Positions 12,155 through 23,300 of a stretch of 64,000 bases of DNA are shown here, one piece after another. The notes under the pieces were generated by a model. That model searched no databases, was not told the origin of the DNA, and was given only the letters and a program-made list of their open reading frames with translations. This DNA is from Phoenix dactylifera (Eukaryota > Streptophyta > Magnoliopsida > Arecales > Arecaceae): assembly GCF_009389715.1 (NCBI RefSeq), contig NC_052392.1:39475668-39539667 (forward strand), written 5' to 3'. Each line of letters starts with the position of its first letter. Positions within the stretch are counted from its first letter, which is position 1. The translations under genes and the position numbers were made by a program.

Positions 12155-13838
12155 TACATAAAATGAAAAAGGATCTATATATTTGGGAAAACTGCATAAT
12201 TTTGTATGATTCTATTTTTTTATCCTTTTTTTGAGGGAGGGGAAGATCCAACCGAAATTTGGGCAAATTCATTTTGTTCATGAAGTAGAAGGAAAGAAGA
12301 GCTGGGACTTGGAGAAGGTGTCTTTGATCATGATGACACTTTCTACACGGTCCAAACAAATTCTTCACTCTTCTAAATGGACCAAGAAAATATGAGAAAA
12401 TAAGAAATTTTCTGATCTTCTCCATGTGAACTAGAGAAAAAAAAGTAAAGGTTCATTTACATATAAAATAATGAATTACTTCCCTCCCATTAGTACAAAA
12501 ATCTTTTAACATTAATTAGAAGAAAGCCAGGATCATGTCCTACATATAAAATCTAACTTGGAAAAACAAGAAAAACAAGAAGTCAAGTGTGTCGCCTATT
12601 CACATGCAATATTTGCCCTATCATATTCAGATCCACTTGGTTCAGAACAGCAATATAAGCTTGCCCTTTCATATCTTCCCTCCACCTCGCCATTATTAAC
12701 AATTGAGGTGGCAATCAAGGTTGAGGCCAAGGAAGGGGCCTGCAAGGAGGCCCCTGCATTCACTGAATCCTTTGCAGCCTTTCCCTTGATAATCTTGCTC
12801 CCTCGAATATCTTCTTTGTCTTCTTCAAAGAGGCTATCAAGGCAGGAGCAATGGCCACCTTTGCCTTATTCTTGAGCTTCTCTAGCTTCACCATGTCTGC
12901 CTCTGAGGGAATTCGCATCCAAAAATAAAACAAATCTAACAGTGATCAGATCTCTCACATATCATGCCCTACCAAATATATGTGAGAGGTTATTTACCAA
13001 AAAAATAAATATGTGAGAGGTTGGATCATTGTTTAATAGGTTTATTTATGGATTTATTTATGGATACCAATTTTCTCAATTGCAGCCATAGCAAAGCCAG
13101 AGAAGCCCAAGAACAAGGCATCGGCTACCACGCTCTTGCCTCAAAAAGCCCCTTGAAGAAGACAAAGAAGAAATTCAAGAGGAAGAAGATCAAGAATTTC
13201 TCACTCAACTCTTCCTAGTTCTGCTCTCTATATTCTCGTTTTGCCATATATGAATTCTAGAATGAGCTTTATGATTTTTTCTCTTCCCCAAAATGCATGC
13301 AATGATTTAAACTCCATGTTTAAAAGGCATAAGCTTGTCAAATATCATCAACTTCTAGGGGCAAAAATGCCATCAATTACAGTAGTATTTAACCTTACGT
13401 GCTCGCCAATATGTTGACGCTGTCTACTCCTACATCATAACAAGTTCATGGATAACACATGAGCACCTTCTCAGCTTAAAAAGTAACGATTCAATTAAAC
13501 GAAAGTTCACAATTATTTCATAGAATGCGAAAGCACAACATTTCGTAGAATTAAACAGAACAGCTCACAGCATCATAACTTAAAAGAAAAAGTGAAAATT
13601 TAGGGGGGGAAAAGAAATAAAAGGGTTAAAGATTAGAGGAAAATAAATTACTCCCCAAATCCCAATCAACAGCCAAGTACTGTGGAAGACTTGGAGGAAA
13701 AAGATAGAGGAGGATAAGAAAATAAAGGAAGAAGAGGGAGATTACGGAACTCGCGGCATCGCTGGCCATCAGCTCCCGGAGCCTGGCAACCTTCGGATTC
13801 GAACTCGGATCCCTGCGGTCTCCTCGGCCGGTCCCCAT
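5121..13838 (-). CDS. HOL: Thiol/halide S-methyltransferase, HOL family (probable thiol methyltransferase 2)
   Basis: The enzyme moves a methyl group from S-adenosylmethionine to thiocyanate, bisulfide or halide ions, making volatile methyl compounds (known for HOL/TMT proteins). I read eight exons: 13751-13838, 10870-11000, 10016-10102, 7003-7103, 6822-6921, 6521-6567, 6297-6375 and 5121-5174. They join in frame to 228 aa, close to the usual ~227. Motifs in order: [20 protein letters not shown], the SAM loop [64 protein letters not shown], and [10 protein letters not shown] near the C-terminus. A second in-frame ATG at 13985 would add 49 residues rich in Arg and Ala, a possible transit peptide. 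The exon 1 donor is uncertain: phase requires GTTCCG at 13745-13750, although a better-looking GTAATC lies at 13740-13745. Introns are long and hold microsatellites and an inverted duplicate. Confidence 0.88.
7711..7746. repeat. (CT)18 microsatellite in HOL intron
   Basis: A perfect CT run in the 2.9-kb intron between exons 3 and 4 of the methyltransferase gene. The surrounding intron (7104-10015) is AT-rich and shows no gene. Confidence 0.95.
12117..12160. repeat. Compound (TA)n(CA)n microsatellite in HOL intron 1
   Basis: About eight TA units pass directly into about eleven CA units, then CATACATA. It lies in the first intron of the methyltransferase gene (11001-13750), which otherwise holds the inverted duplicate at 12790-13200 and no gene. 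Confidence 0.9.
12790..13200. repeat. Diverged inverted duplication encoding a lysine-rich fragment
   Basis: The reverse complement of about 12790-12895 aligns with 13082-13190 at roughly 75% by eye. Both arms share GAAGAAGACAAAGAAGA and AGAGAAGCYCAAGAAYAAGGCA. The left arm read on the minus strand gives a Lys-rich stretch ([10 protein letters not shown] then SLKKTKK). The right arm read on the plus strand gives [10 protein letters not shown] then PLKKTKK after a frame change. Neither arm is an intact gene. I do not recognise the parent. Confidence 0.55.
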
Positions 13839-15613
13839 CCTCGCCACCGCCGTCGAGTTGGAGAGTACCGAGCCGTTAATAGCCGCTGATCCCGTCAGTC
13901 TCGGCCGCGGACTCGGAGGCGCCGATAGAGCCACGATCGCGACGCGATGCCGCCGGAGGAAGCCAGCAGAGAACAGTGGACGCATGCATCTCTCCCCGCC
14001 AACCACACCTTCCTTCCGTATATCATCACAATTTATCCCAATCAGATCCCGTCGATCTGGACCGTTTAAACGATGGTTTTTTTTTTTTGATGAAACTTAA
14101 ACAATGGTTTTTCGTTTGCCAAAAGGGAAGGTCAAAAGGGATGATAGTAGCAAGAGGGCGGCGCGTGCTCGGACTTACAATGGTTAAGGCAAAGTTGCAG
14201 ACAACCTGAAAGGGTATATCCTATGTGAGGCAGGTACTTGGTGCCGAGCGAATGTACCTTGAGAGTGATTCATCTGTGGTGATCGACTGGATCCGAGGAG
14301 CGGATCGATATGGGGGTAGTCATTCCCTTATTCCGGGAGTCTCGTAGGATGGCTCAGTTGATGGCTGACTTTCAGGGGGTACATGTGTTCAGGGAGATAA
14401 ATCGGGCAGCAAATTGGGTTGTCTTTTTCGTCGCCCGGCATTTCGAGAATTTTCTTTGAACGCCCACATCATACGCCTCTCCTTCTTTATACTTTTTACT
14501 TCCCTCTGAACTGAATGGTTGTACTCATGTTAGATGTATATAAGATAAGTAGCCACTTGTACCACAAAAAAAAAAAAAGAAAGGGCCTGGCTTAGCTCTG
14601 GCACGACTTCTTTGCATTCGAGCTATTTTTGCTAAAAAAAAAAAAATCTAACAAAATTTTGATTCTATCTAAATATTTATTTATAATTTGGCATAATAAT
14701 CTTGGTTATATTTTAATTTTATAGTTGCAATATATTATATAATTTATATTGATTTCTATTACTAATATAAATAATATTAATTAAAAATATAAATTATTTA
14801 TATATTAATATTATTTGAATTATTTATTAATTATCTAAACTTAATATATTATTTATATAAATTATTGCTAATACATAACTCTTAGCCTCTTAGGCGAAGC
14901 TATAATATCAGGGTAATGGATTGCTTGTCCATAAAAATAAAAAAAAAGGTTGAACATGGATTCATTTTCTTCAGTTTACAAATAAATGAGTCCGATATAA
15001 TTAAGATTTTCTAAAGTGAAACAAATTTGACTCAACAAGGCTCCAAAAAAACTCACGTGTATGGCATAATCATAACACTGCAACTTAACAAAGACCAAAA
15101 TTGAGAATCTATGCAATATATAAGTTTGGCAAGATTTCTCTCTGACCCTTTTTTGTCTCTATATTTTAATCCTATCAATTAAGCTAGTTCAGTAGTCAGT
15201 TCATTAGGTCAATGAAAAGACAGAACCAAATCAAAGAAAAAAAAAAAAAAGCTCAAACAAGTATAGCTACACTTCCTCATCTAAAGGGTGTTATCGGTAA
15301 AATGATACTACGTATACGGAAGTCAGCAACTGCATTGCCGACTACATTAAATGTACATTTAACACCCGATATATGTAAATATTATACATTGGTTTCTGCC
15401 ATGGTGATTTGACCTGAAACGTTTACATAAAAGTCCTTATAAGTACAAATATTACATATAATTTTTTTTAAGTTTTGTCTCAAAATAACTGACGGTCGCA
15501 TTTCGCTTTCAGTTTAACATCAACCAACATTCGGATTTTTCGTCATTCAAAAAAAAAACTCTGGCTTTCTTAGTTCTTTCCCGGTTCCCGCGAAAACCGA
15601 ATCCGAAAAGAAG
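13839..15613. other. Divergent intergenic region between HOL and ZIP4
   Basis: The two genes point away from each other, so both promoters lie here. The left end carries a GC-rich segment that is 5' UTR or alternative N-terminal coding of HOL. The middle holds the 3' end of a LINE (14222-14579). From 14640 to 14880 the sequence is extremely AT-rich. The last ~100 bases before 15614 are the presumed ZIP4 5' UTR. No clear TATA box was assigned. Confidence 0.65.
14222..14579 (+). mobile_element. 5'-truncated LINE 3' end with RNase H relic and A-tail
   Basis: The forward strand encodes RNase H pieces: YLESDSSVVIDWIRGADRYG near 14250-14312, then after a frame change MAQLMADFQGVHVFREINRA and AANWVVFFVARHFENF to a stop near 14460. 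A short 3' UTR follows, ending TTGTACCAC and then an A-run to 14579. The order RNase H, short UTR, poly(A) is that of a plant non-LTR retrotransposon. The frameshift and missing upstream domains show it is dead. Confidence 0.7.
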
Positions 15614-18600
15614 ATGAGAATTTCCGAGCTCTCGCCGGACCGCCGGCCGAGATCCGACGACTCCCAGCCCCTCCGCCTCCTACTCGAAGACCTCGAGTCC
15701 TCCATCAAAGAAGCCGAATCCCTCTCCCCAGACGACCTCTCCTCGCGTGAGAAGCTCGCAACCAGGCTCCGGCGTTCCCTCTCCCGCCTTACCGCCGCCC
15801 TCCCCCTCACTGAACCCGCCAAGCTCCACATCTGGAAGCTCAGCTACCGCCTCTGGAACGCCTGCGTCGACCTCTCGAACGCCGCCGGCTTCCGCACCGA
15901 CGTCCGCTGGCGGACGGACCAGGCTGAACTCCGCCAGATTGCTGCGGACCTCCTCCTCCTCGCCGGAAACCCCGCTGGGATCCCCTCCGCCGCCTTCAAG
16001 TCCGCGTCCTTCTTCCACAAGACCGGTCAGATCTGGCACGAACTCGGCCGGTTCGATGTCGCCGCCGGCTGCTTCGAGAGGGCCATCGACCTGACCTCCA
16101 CGGTCCCGATCGATGGGATCGGGGGCGAGGAGGAGCTGAGGCTCCTCCTCGATCTCAATCTCTCAAGGTCACGGACGGCGTGGGAGGTCGCCGATCGGAA
16201 TCTCGCGATCGCTCTCCTCAATCGGTCCAAGAGCCTCCTCTTCGGATCGCCTGCGGCATTCCGAACCCTAGCGGAGCAGTACCTCCAGTTCGGGAAGCTC
16301 GATCTCGCCAAGAAATCGCCGGAGGGGAATTCCGATGCTTCGAAGCTGCTGACAGAGGCGCTCGATCTCTGCGAGAAGGGAATCGCGGCCGCGAAGGGCC
16401 GCGGCGGCGGCAGCGGAACTCTAGATCTGGAGGAGTTGAAAGGGCGGTGCCTCCGGTTCCTGGCAGCAGAGCGGCTCCAGGCGGAGGACTACGAGGGGGT
16501 GCTGCGGTGCGTTAGGGTTCTCCGGGGAGACGCGGCGGCGGGCGGAGCGGCGGCGGAGCACCCGAGCGTGGGGTTCGTGGCGATGAGGGCGTGGCTGGGG
16601 GCCGGGCGGGTGGGGGAGGCGGAGAGGGAGCTCAAGGGGATGATGGCGAACAAGGAGGTGCCAGAGGGCGTTTGCGTTACCGCCGCTGAAGCGTACCTAG
16701 CGGTGGCGGGGGCGGAGGCGGCGTGGGGGGTGCTGACGGGGTTGTTGGGGCGGTGCCGGGCCGGCGCTGGTGCGGCGCTCCGGGTGGTGAAGAGGGTGGC
16801 GGAGGGTGGCGGGGGAGGGCGGGCGAAGGTGGTGGCGGATCTGGCGGCGGACGATCGGGTGGTGGCGCTCTTCGAGGACGCCGCGGCTGCGAAGGAGCGG
16901 AACGCGATGCACGCGGTCCTCTGGAACTGGTGAGCTTACCGTACTCTTTCCAGTTTCGATGCGGTCATCGTTAGTAACTTCCTTCTTCTTATATCGATGA
17001 TGGATACAGTGGAACTGAGCATTTTCGATCAAAAGTCTATGACATAAGCGCAGAAATGTTTGAAAAATCGATGCTTTACGTCCCTCATGATGAGGAGAAT
17101 AGAGCTCGGCGTTCAAACTGCTTCAGAGTCCTTGGCCTCTGCCACCTTGCACTCATGCAGCTTGATCAAGCGGAAGAATTCATCAATGAAGCTAATAAGG
17201 TATATGTTTTCGATAAAATTAGCAGAAAACATTGAAAGCCATTACTATGAATTCTGGAACTATGTCTGACCCTTGTCTCCTCCCTTGTCCTGCAGCTTGA
17301 GCCGAACGTCAAGTGTGCTTTTCTTAAGGTACCATTTCATTGTCTCAATTCCATCACAGTAATAATATTAGCCCTGCAATTATTGGTGTTTTCCAATTTA
17401 TTAACAACAGCTTCAATGGCCATATGGTTCTCTGAATTATTCTTAGTACTGAATTTTTCAATTCATCAAAAATTTTATGGATTACTCGCACATGTTCAAG
17501 GAGCACTCATGAATAATGATACTAGTTGCTAGTGGTATTGTATTTATTATCCATTGTTAGTGCGTCTCTTATGCTTGTGTTTATCCAAATTCTGTTGTGG
17601 GGGCTCTGAGTGACTGCTCTTTGCTGAAACTGTGCCTGGATGCTAGACCTATGATTATGAACTTCAGAACATTACAAAGGAAACATAGGTTTAAATGATG
17701 GATACATTATTTCATTTGCCTGCTTTTAGTCTAAGTGCCTAACTTCATGTTAATCCAATACTGTGCAGTTTAAGATCGATCTGCAAAAAAAGGATGAGAA
17801 GGAAGCGATCGATCAAATTCAAGCCATGGTTAGCTGCATTGACTTCAACCCAGAATTCCTCACCCTTTCGACCCATGAAGCCATTGCTTGTCAGTCTCTT
17901 GCTGTAGCTGTCGCTTCATTATCTATCCTCCTCAACCTCTATGCCCCAGGAAAGCCTATGCGAATGCCAGAAGTGGCAGTGCTCCGAAATCTCATCACCC
18001 TTCTTCATAGGAACCCAGATGGGGAGCTTGAGATCCTCAAGTACACAAGTGTTGCTGGGGCCCGAATGACCGAGCTTGGAGTGGAAGGCTTCTTTGGGAC
18101 TGGAGCAGTGGGGAGCCGTGAGCTAAACTGGTTTGCAGGGAATTCATGGAATATGGGGCTGAAGACTGGAAAGGAGAAGAAGTATGAAGCTTGTGCCGAG
18201 TTCTTGGAGCTGGCATCGGCATTTTATAGCGCAATGAATGACGAGAGTAATGGAGACCAGGTGATGGTTTGCAAGTCTTTGATCCTAAGTGTAGGTGCCA
18301 TGCTGAATGTTGAGGAGCAGAAGAAGGTTTCTTTGCTGGACTCTGATATCAAAAAGGCTATTGAAATGCTCAGTAGAGCAGGCAAGGTAGTCAGAATATG
18401 GGGCAGCTCATCATACTTAAAAGATTAACTGTAATTGAATTTGATCTAATTCTCAATTGCATGCAGATACTCCCTCTAGTCTCATCTGCAGTACAAATTG
18501 TCAATGATCAGCATGCTGAATATTCTGGCCTCTTCTTTCTCCACACCTTCAATAGCTATCATGTCCTGAACAGGCTCAACAGTGACACCCGGTCGCAGCA

Positions 18601-19180
18601 ACTCCAACTGATCAAGAGCTTCGCTTCATCTAAAGCATGCACCCCAAATCATCTCCTCCAGCTAGGCTGCACCGCCTTACGAGGTGGAAGGCCCAACCTT
18701 GAGGCTGCTGAATTTGCCCTCAACGCCTGCCTTGCTGCCCTCCTCGCATCCCCTTTGCCTGACTATCATTTGATCAGCATTGTGCTCCGAAAGTTGGTCT
18801 GCCTTTCTGGGCTCCAGGACGCTGAAGGTGGGAAAAATGATGGGGCCTATCGTGTTTACAGGCAGGCATACCAGATCATTGTGGGGCTGAAGGATGGGGA
18901 GTATCCAATTGAAGAGGGGAAATGGCTTGCAACAACAGCATGGAACAAGTCAGGGTTGGCTGTCCGGCTCCATCAGTTCAATGTTGCAGAGAGATGGATG
19001 AAAATGGGGTTGGATTTGGCCAGACACCTGAAGGGCATGGAGAAGTATATAGAGGGGATGGAGGAGTATTTTGCAAATTTTGAAAGGCTTTGTGGTGTTG
19101 GTGCCGTTGATGGTAGTGGAGGTAATGAGGGGAAAGAGAGCAGCAGTAGATCTCAACCAGTCTTACTACAGACATTGTAA
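15614..19180 (+). CDS. ZIP4: TPR-repeat meiotic crossover protein ZIP4/SPO22
   Basis: ZIP4 is a ZMM-group meiotic protein needed for class I crossovers; it acts as a TPR scaffold on synapsing chromosomes (known from yeast, Arabidopsis and rice). Five exons, 15614-16929, 17010-17199, 17296-17328, 17769-18386 and 18467-19180, join in frame to 956 aa, near the usual ~940. Junction checks: TG|T GGA restores [20 protein letters not shown] across intron 1, and exon 3 is only 11 codons ([11 protein letters not shown]). The N-terminus MRISELSPD and helical repeats such as [23 protein letters not shown] and [20 protein letters not shown] fit the family. Donors and acceptors are all GT-AG. Exon 1 is very GC-rich and the later exons are not. 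It reads toward the hexosaminidase gene, whose 3' end is 1.2 kb away. The gene appears intact. Confidence 0.93.
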
Positions 19181-20374
19181 AGATTTTGTTAAAAAGGAAA
19201 GAAAATACAGTTACTAGGTTGATTCAAAATTACATGCATTCCATGTCTTCGTATTTTCTTCCTGATATTTGACAGGTAAAGGAATAACAAATTGGTAAAG
19301 ATTTACAGGCACTGATATGAAATAGTAGCAGCATTTGTCCATCAAAAAAGAAATAGGATTAGCATTTGAAGATGGATTTGTTGATGAAAATTCAAAGCAT
19401 CCTATCTCAGGCTGGGAAAAATAGATGCTGTCTTTTAAAGTGTGAAAAGGTTAAATGGCCAGGACCGGAGACTGGATTCCCTGCAGAAAAGTGTTGGTAT
19501 GCTATTGTATTCTCATTTTTTGTTTCAGCTTGATTTTTGAAGGTTGGAGTGTCGGTGTTATTCTGTACCATGTTTGAACATGCCTTTTTCGCCAAATAGT
19601 ATCTGTTATATTTGTTTTGCAGAATTGCTGTGAATCTAATGCGTCTCTCCATGCATTTGAGTAGCTGACCATGTTCCAAAGGGACATGTATAAGTACTTA
19701 GAGAGACAAACTAGCATCGGTATTTTGATCTGCCGAAGCTCTCATGTTCACCACTTTGAAATCGAGAGCTCAATGACCACAAGTTTTGCAGCAAAAATTG
19801 ATAAGAGCAATGTCAACTCTCAGATTACCTTGCACTTGTCTCTAATTCCTAACCTTGTACTCCCTTTGTGGCAAGGAAAACCTATGCTATGCACATGGAG
19901 ATTGTTCAGATGGCTATAGTCCTGCCTTGATGCATACATCTCAAGTTAATATGTATTGAAAACAAATGCAGTGTTGTGAATTTGAAAAGTGGCAGCATGT
20001 CAAATTTTTTATATATCAAATTTTTATTTGAAAAGCGGCAGCTCGACTCTGATGAATTCTACAAACAAATATGGAGATCAAGGTTAGCCTGAACAACCAG
20101 AATTAAGAAAAGCAGGTGGCTGGATTAATGAAATAGACCATCAATTAGTAACAACATCAATGGATTATTGGAGAAGTCCATGACAATAAAGCTGCTTGAC
20201 TTACATCAAGCAGAAGCTATTATTTCAAGGTTGCCTGAATGGAAGTAAACATTACACCACCTAAAATTGATAGCTAGACCCACTCCATAACAATATCTCC
20301 CTGGTTGAAGCCCTGTCAGCCAACGAATGAGGCACTCCCTGTCAGATAAACCTCAGCTAGCCAGTTGGAGGAGA
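19181..20374. other. Convergent intergenic region between ZIP4 and hexosaminidase
   Basis: This 1.2-kb stretch holds the 3' UTRs of both genes. I see no further coding region, repeat array or transposon end in it. The short open frames lack family features. Confidence 0.7.
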
Positions 20375-23300
20375 CTACTGCTCTAAGCAAGAACCTGGGC
20401 CTGTTGGAGCCCCTCGACCAGGTCCAGCCAACGGTGCAGCAGCAACCCCCCTTTGATTCAGCAAACACCTGAAGCGAGCCAATCTTGACGTGACTTGTTT
20501 TGGATCCTTTGCCAGCTTTTCAAGTGGAGTCCATAACCGCTCTTGGGCCACAAAGAGCAAATGCTTTAGTCAGCATATCTTTTAAAGAAGCAAAATGTAT
20601 GTAGTTATAGTGACAAACTTGCACTTGCTTGTTTCTGCTAAATATGCATGCATATAACAAGATTAATTTGACTTTGACATGACAAGCTCAATGTCAAGTG
20701 CATTCAACAAGAAGAAATTGAGGTTTAGCAGTCGATGGCTTTTATACTGCTGCTATTATGAGTTCATTATATTACTGAGGGAATTAATCTGCCTTCCTAT
20801 GTATCTTTCTTTCATAGGCAAGCCACAAGAGTCTAGCACAACAGGTATGGTGCAAAATGTACAGATTAAACACATAGAAATCAGACTACATCAAGTTGCT
20901 GGACACATATCGACGTCACATGGTTGCACATGGTATGTCTTCCGATCACGTACCGAACTTTATTTACTTTTTGTCAACAAAATTGTGCATCACATAGGAG
21001 TGCATTAAAGGATAACACTTAGATGCCCTTCTAAGATTTCTATGTTCATGCACTAAATTTGAAAGGAATCACTGCTTATCTAGTCATCTTGAGGTTTCTG
21101 AAAAACATCATCAAAATATACATGCAGATTTGCAGCATGTTCTATGCAGTTAAGCTTGGATTGATATGAAGATTGTGAAGAAAAACTAGCTGTTGAAGTG
21201 TAACTGCATGCATAGGATGACCACATCCAGACTGAAAAGAATAGTAATAATAAAATTTCAATACTAGTTTTAGAAGTGTAGGTAGTAGGCCAGCAGAAAG
21301 GTGAAACTGAAAGCAGGCTATTTTTGGACAAAATCAGGCAATCAGAGATCCATGGAAAATTTGGTACAACACAGGTTATCTTTCTTTAACTGGGGACATG
21401 ATTGGACATCTAACTTTGTCATTCAAGATCTTCATGGATGATAGGAGTATAATAGAAACTTTAGCCGATAGGGAAATTGGATCTGCACCAAAATTAATTG
21501 TTAGTTCATTATCTTGCAATAACATATAAAGAACAAAACACTAACCCAACTAATTACCTGCTGCTGCTGCAGCACGTGGCCATATAGTTTGCTCAATATC
21601 CGAGGTATCTATGTGTTCTCCCCACATGCATACTTCTCCACCAATAACCAGTTTCTGCTGTTCAGGCTTGGAAATATTTTTGAGTGGCTCATTCATATAG
21701 AACTTCTGCCATGTGGCATCTAGATGATCCAGGTACCAACTATCCTGGTTGCTGACAATGCACCTTAGACCAGCAGCAACCACCGTTGGGGCCACTCCAC
21801 CACCAAGCCTATCAGAGTGTAAGAATTAGACTATCATATGTAATGAAAAGGCCAGAATATGTCATAATCATGAATATCAACTTTGTTTTCCAAGCATTGA
21901 TAGGTGTTACAGCAAATGAATGTCCTATGTTTATATAGGGTTTTATGGTTTGATGAAGGTTGGAATTCAAAAGCAAGCTTCCTTTTGATTTCTTTTCAGG
22001 AATGAGCACTGTTAAGACGCAAACTGTTGAAGCAATAAGTACAGAGACTAATGAGAAGAAATTATGTGATTATTTCTACCGATTTAACAAGTCTGTAAGG
22101 CCATCTCAAAACTGATAAAGTAAAAGTCCAGAAAATTTAAGACATCGACCACTGCTTCATTTGAGATCTTGAACTGTACACACTTGGGACAGCTGGTTAC
22201 GCCACCAGGGAAAGCTGATTGGCTGTCTCTAATCTTAACATGGGAATCATGCTTTGTCAGTTTCAGATTTTCATTGGCCTGATAACTTAAATCTTTACAA
22301 ATGTTTATATATTGCCACAAAGTAAAAATTTAAAAGAACAACATAATAACTGCAGTGAAAATTTAAAACTATATTGCAGTGTAAATCACAGTCCCATTTC
22401 AAATCCATTTTAAATCAAAGCATCTCTCAGAGCTTGGTTCAGTTCAGTTTCAGGGTAATATGGCACCAATTCGCCTGATATGGGTGGTTTGATCCCTGAG
22501 CTAGATATAAAACCAACACGGATACTCTGAATTCAACTAAATTTCTTGCATATATCTTCATCAAGTAGAATGACATCATCAGTGATTGGATGAAGAAGTC
22601 TAAAAGAAGTGATTTATTTCTAAATTGGTGGATAAGTGCAGAGTTTAATTATGGGTGCAACCTTATACACTTTGAAAACAGATGAGATACTGCAAGCTTG
22701 TTGCGAATAGGGGTTCTAAGCATAGTTCTTTAAAACAGATGTTGAATAAAATCAAGAACAATTTGTACACCAGTAACTGGATGAATGAATAGATCTATAT
22801 AATGACATGGATGAAATAATTCCCTCAATTAAACATAGATATATGAATAAAATTGACTAACGAGATGTATTAATATTTCAAAGCACTATTCCAAGGCACA
22901 TGATTGATTAACATATGTTCTATTACACTTAAGGACATGTCCTGCAAGCCAGAAAACTATAACATATTCTCAGTAATAACGCAGATTCTTCATAATCAGA
23001 CATGATGGTTCTTTTGCACATTAACAGGCACAAAAAGATATCTTGCATTCAATATTTTAGAAGAAATACCAGTTATGCACCACCGTTTTAGGGCTCAATT
23101 TGTCCCCGAAGTTGTTGAATGTCTCCTCCCTGTTCCCCATGCAACAACATATTTTAGAGCATAAAATATTTAGGAAGCACAAACCTGCTAAAATGAAGGC
23201 TTCTCACCAATTAATGACTTCGTATCCATGCGATAGTGCTATCTTTTGGGCTCGTAAGACAAAGTATTGATAGCCACCAGATTCATTCATCCTATGCTCT

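Noticed and set aside
15547..16311. Antisense and shifted open frames over ZIP4 exon 1
   Set aside because: Shadows of the GC-rich coding exon; the conserved frame and splice phases support only the plus-strand ZIP4 reading.
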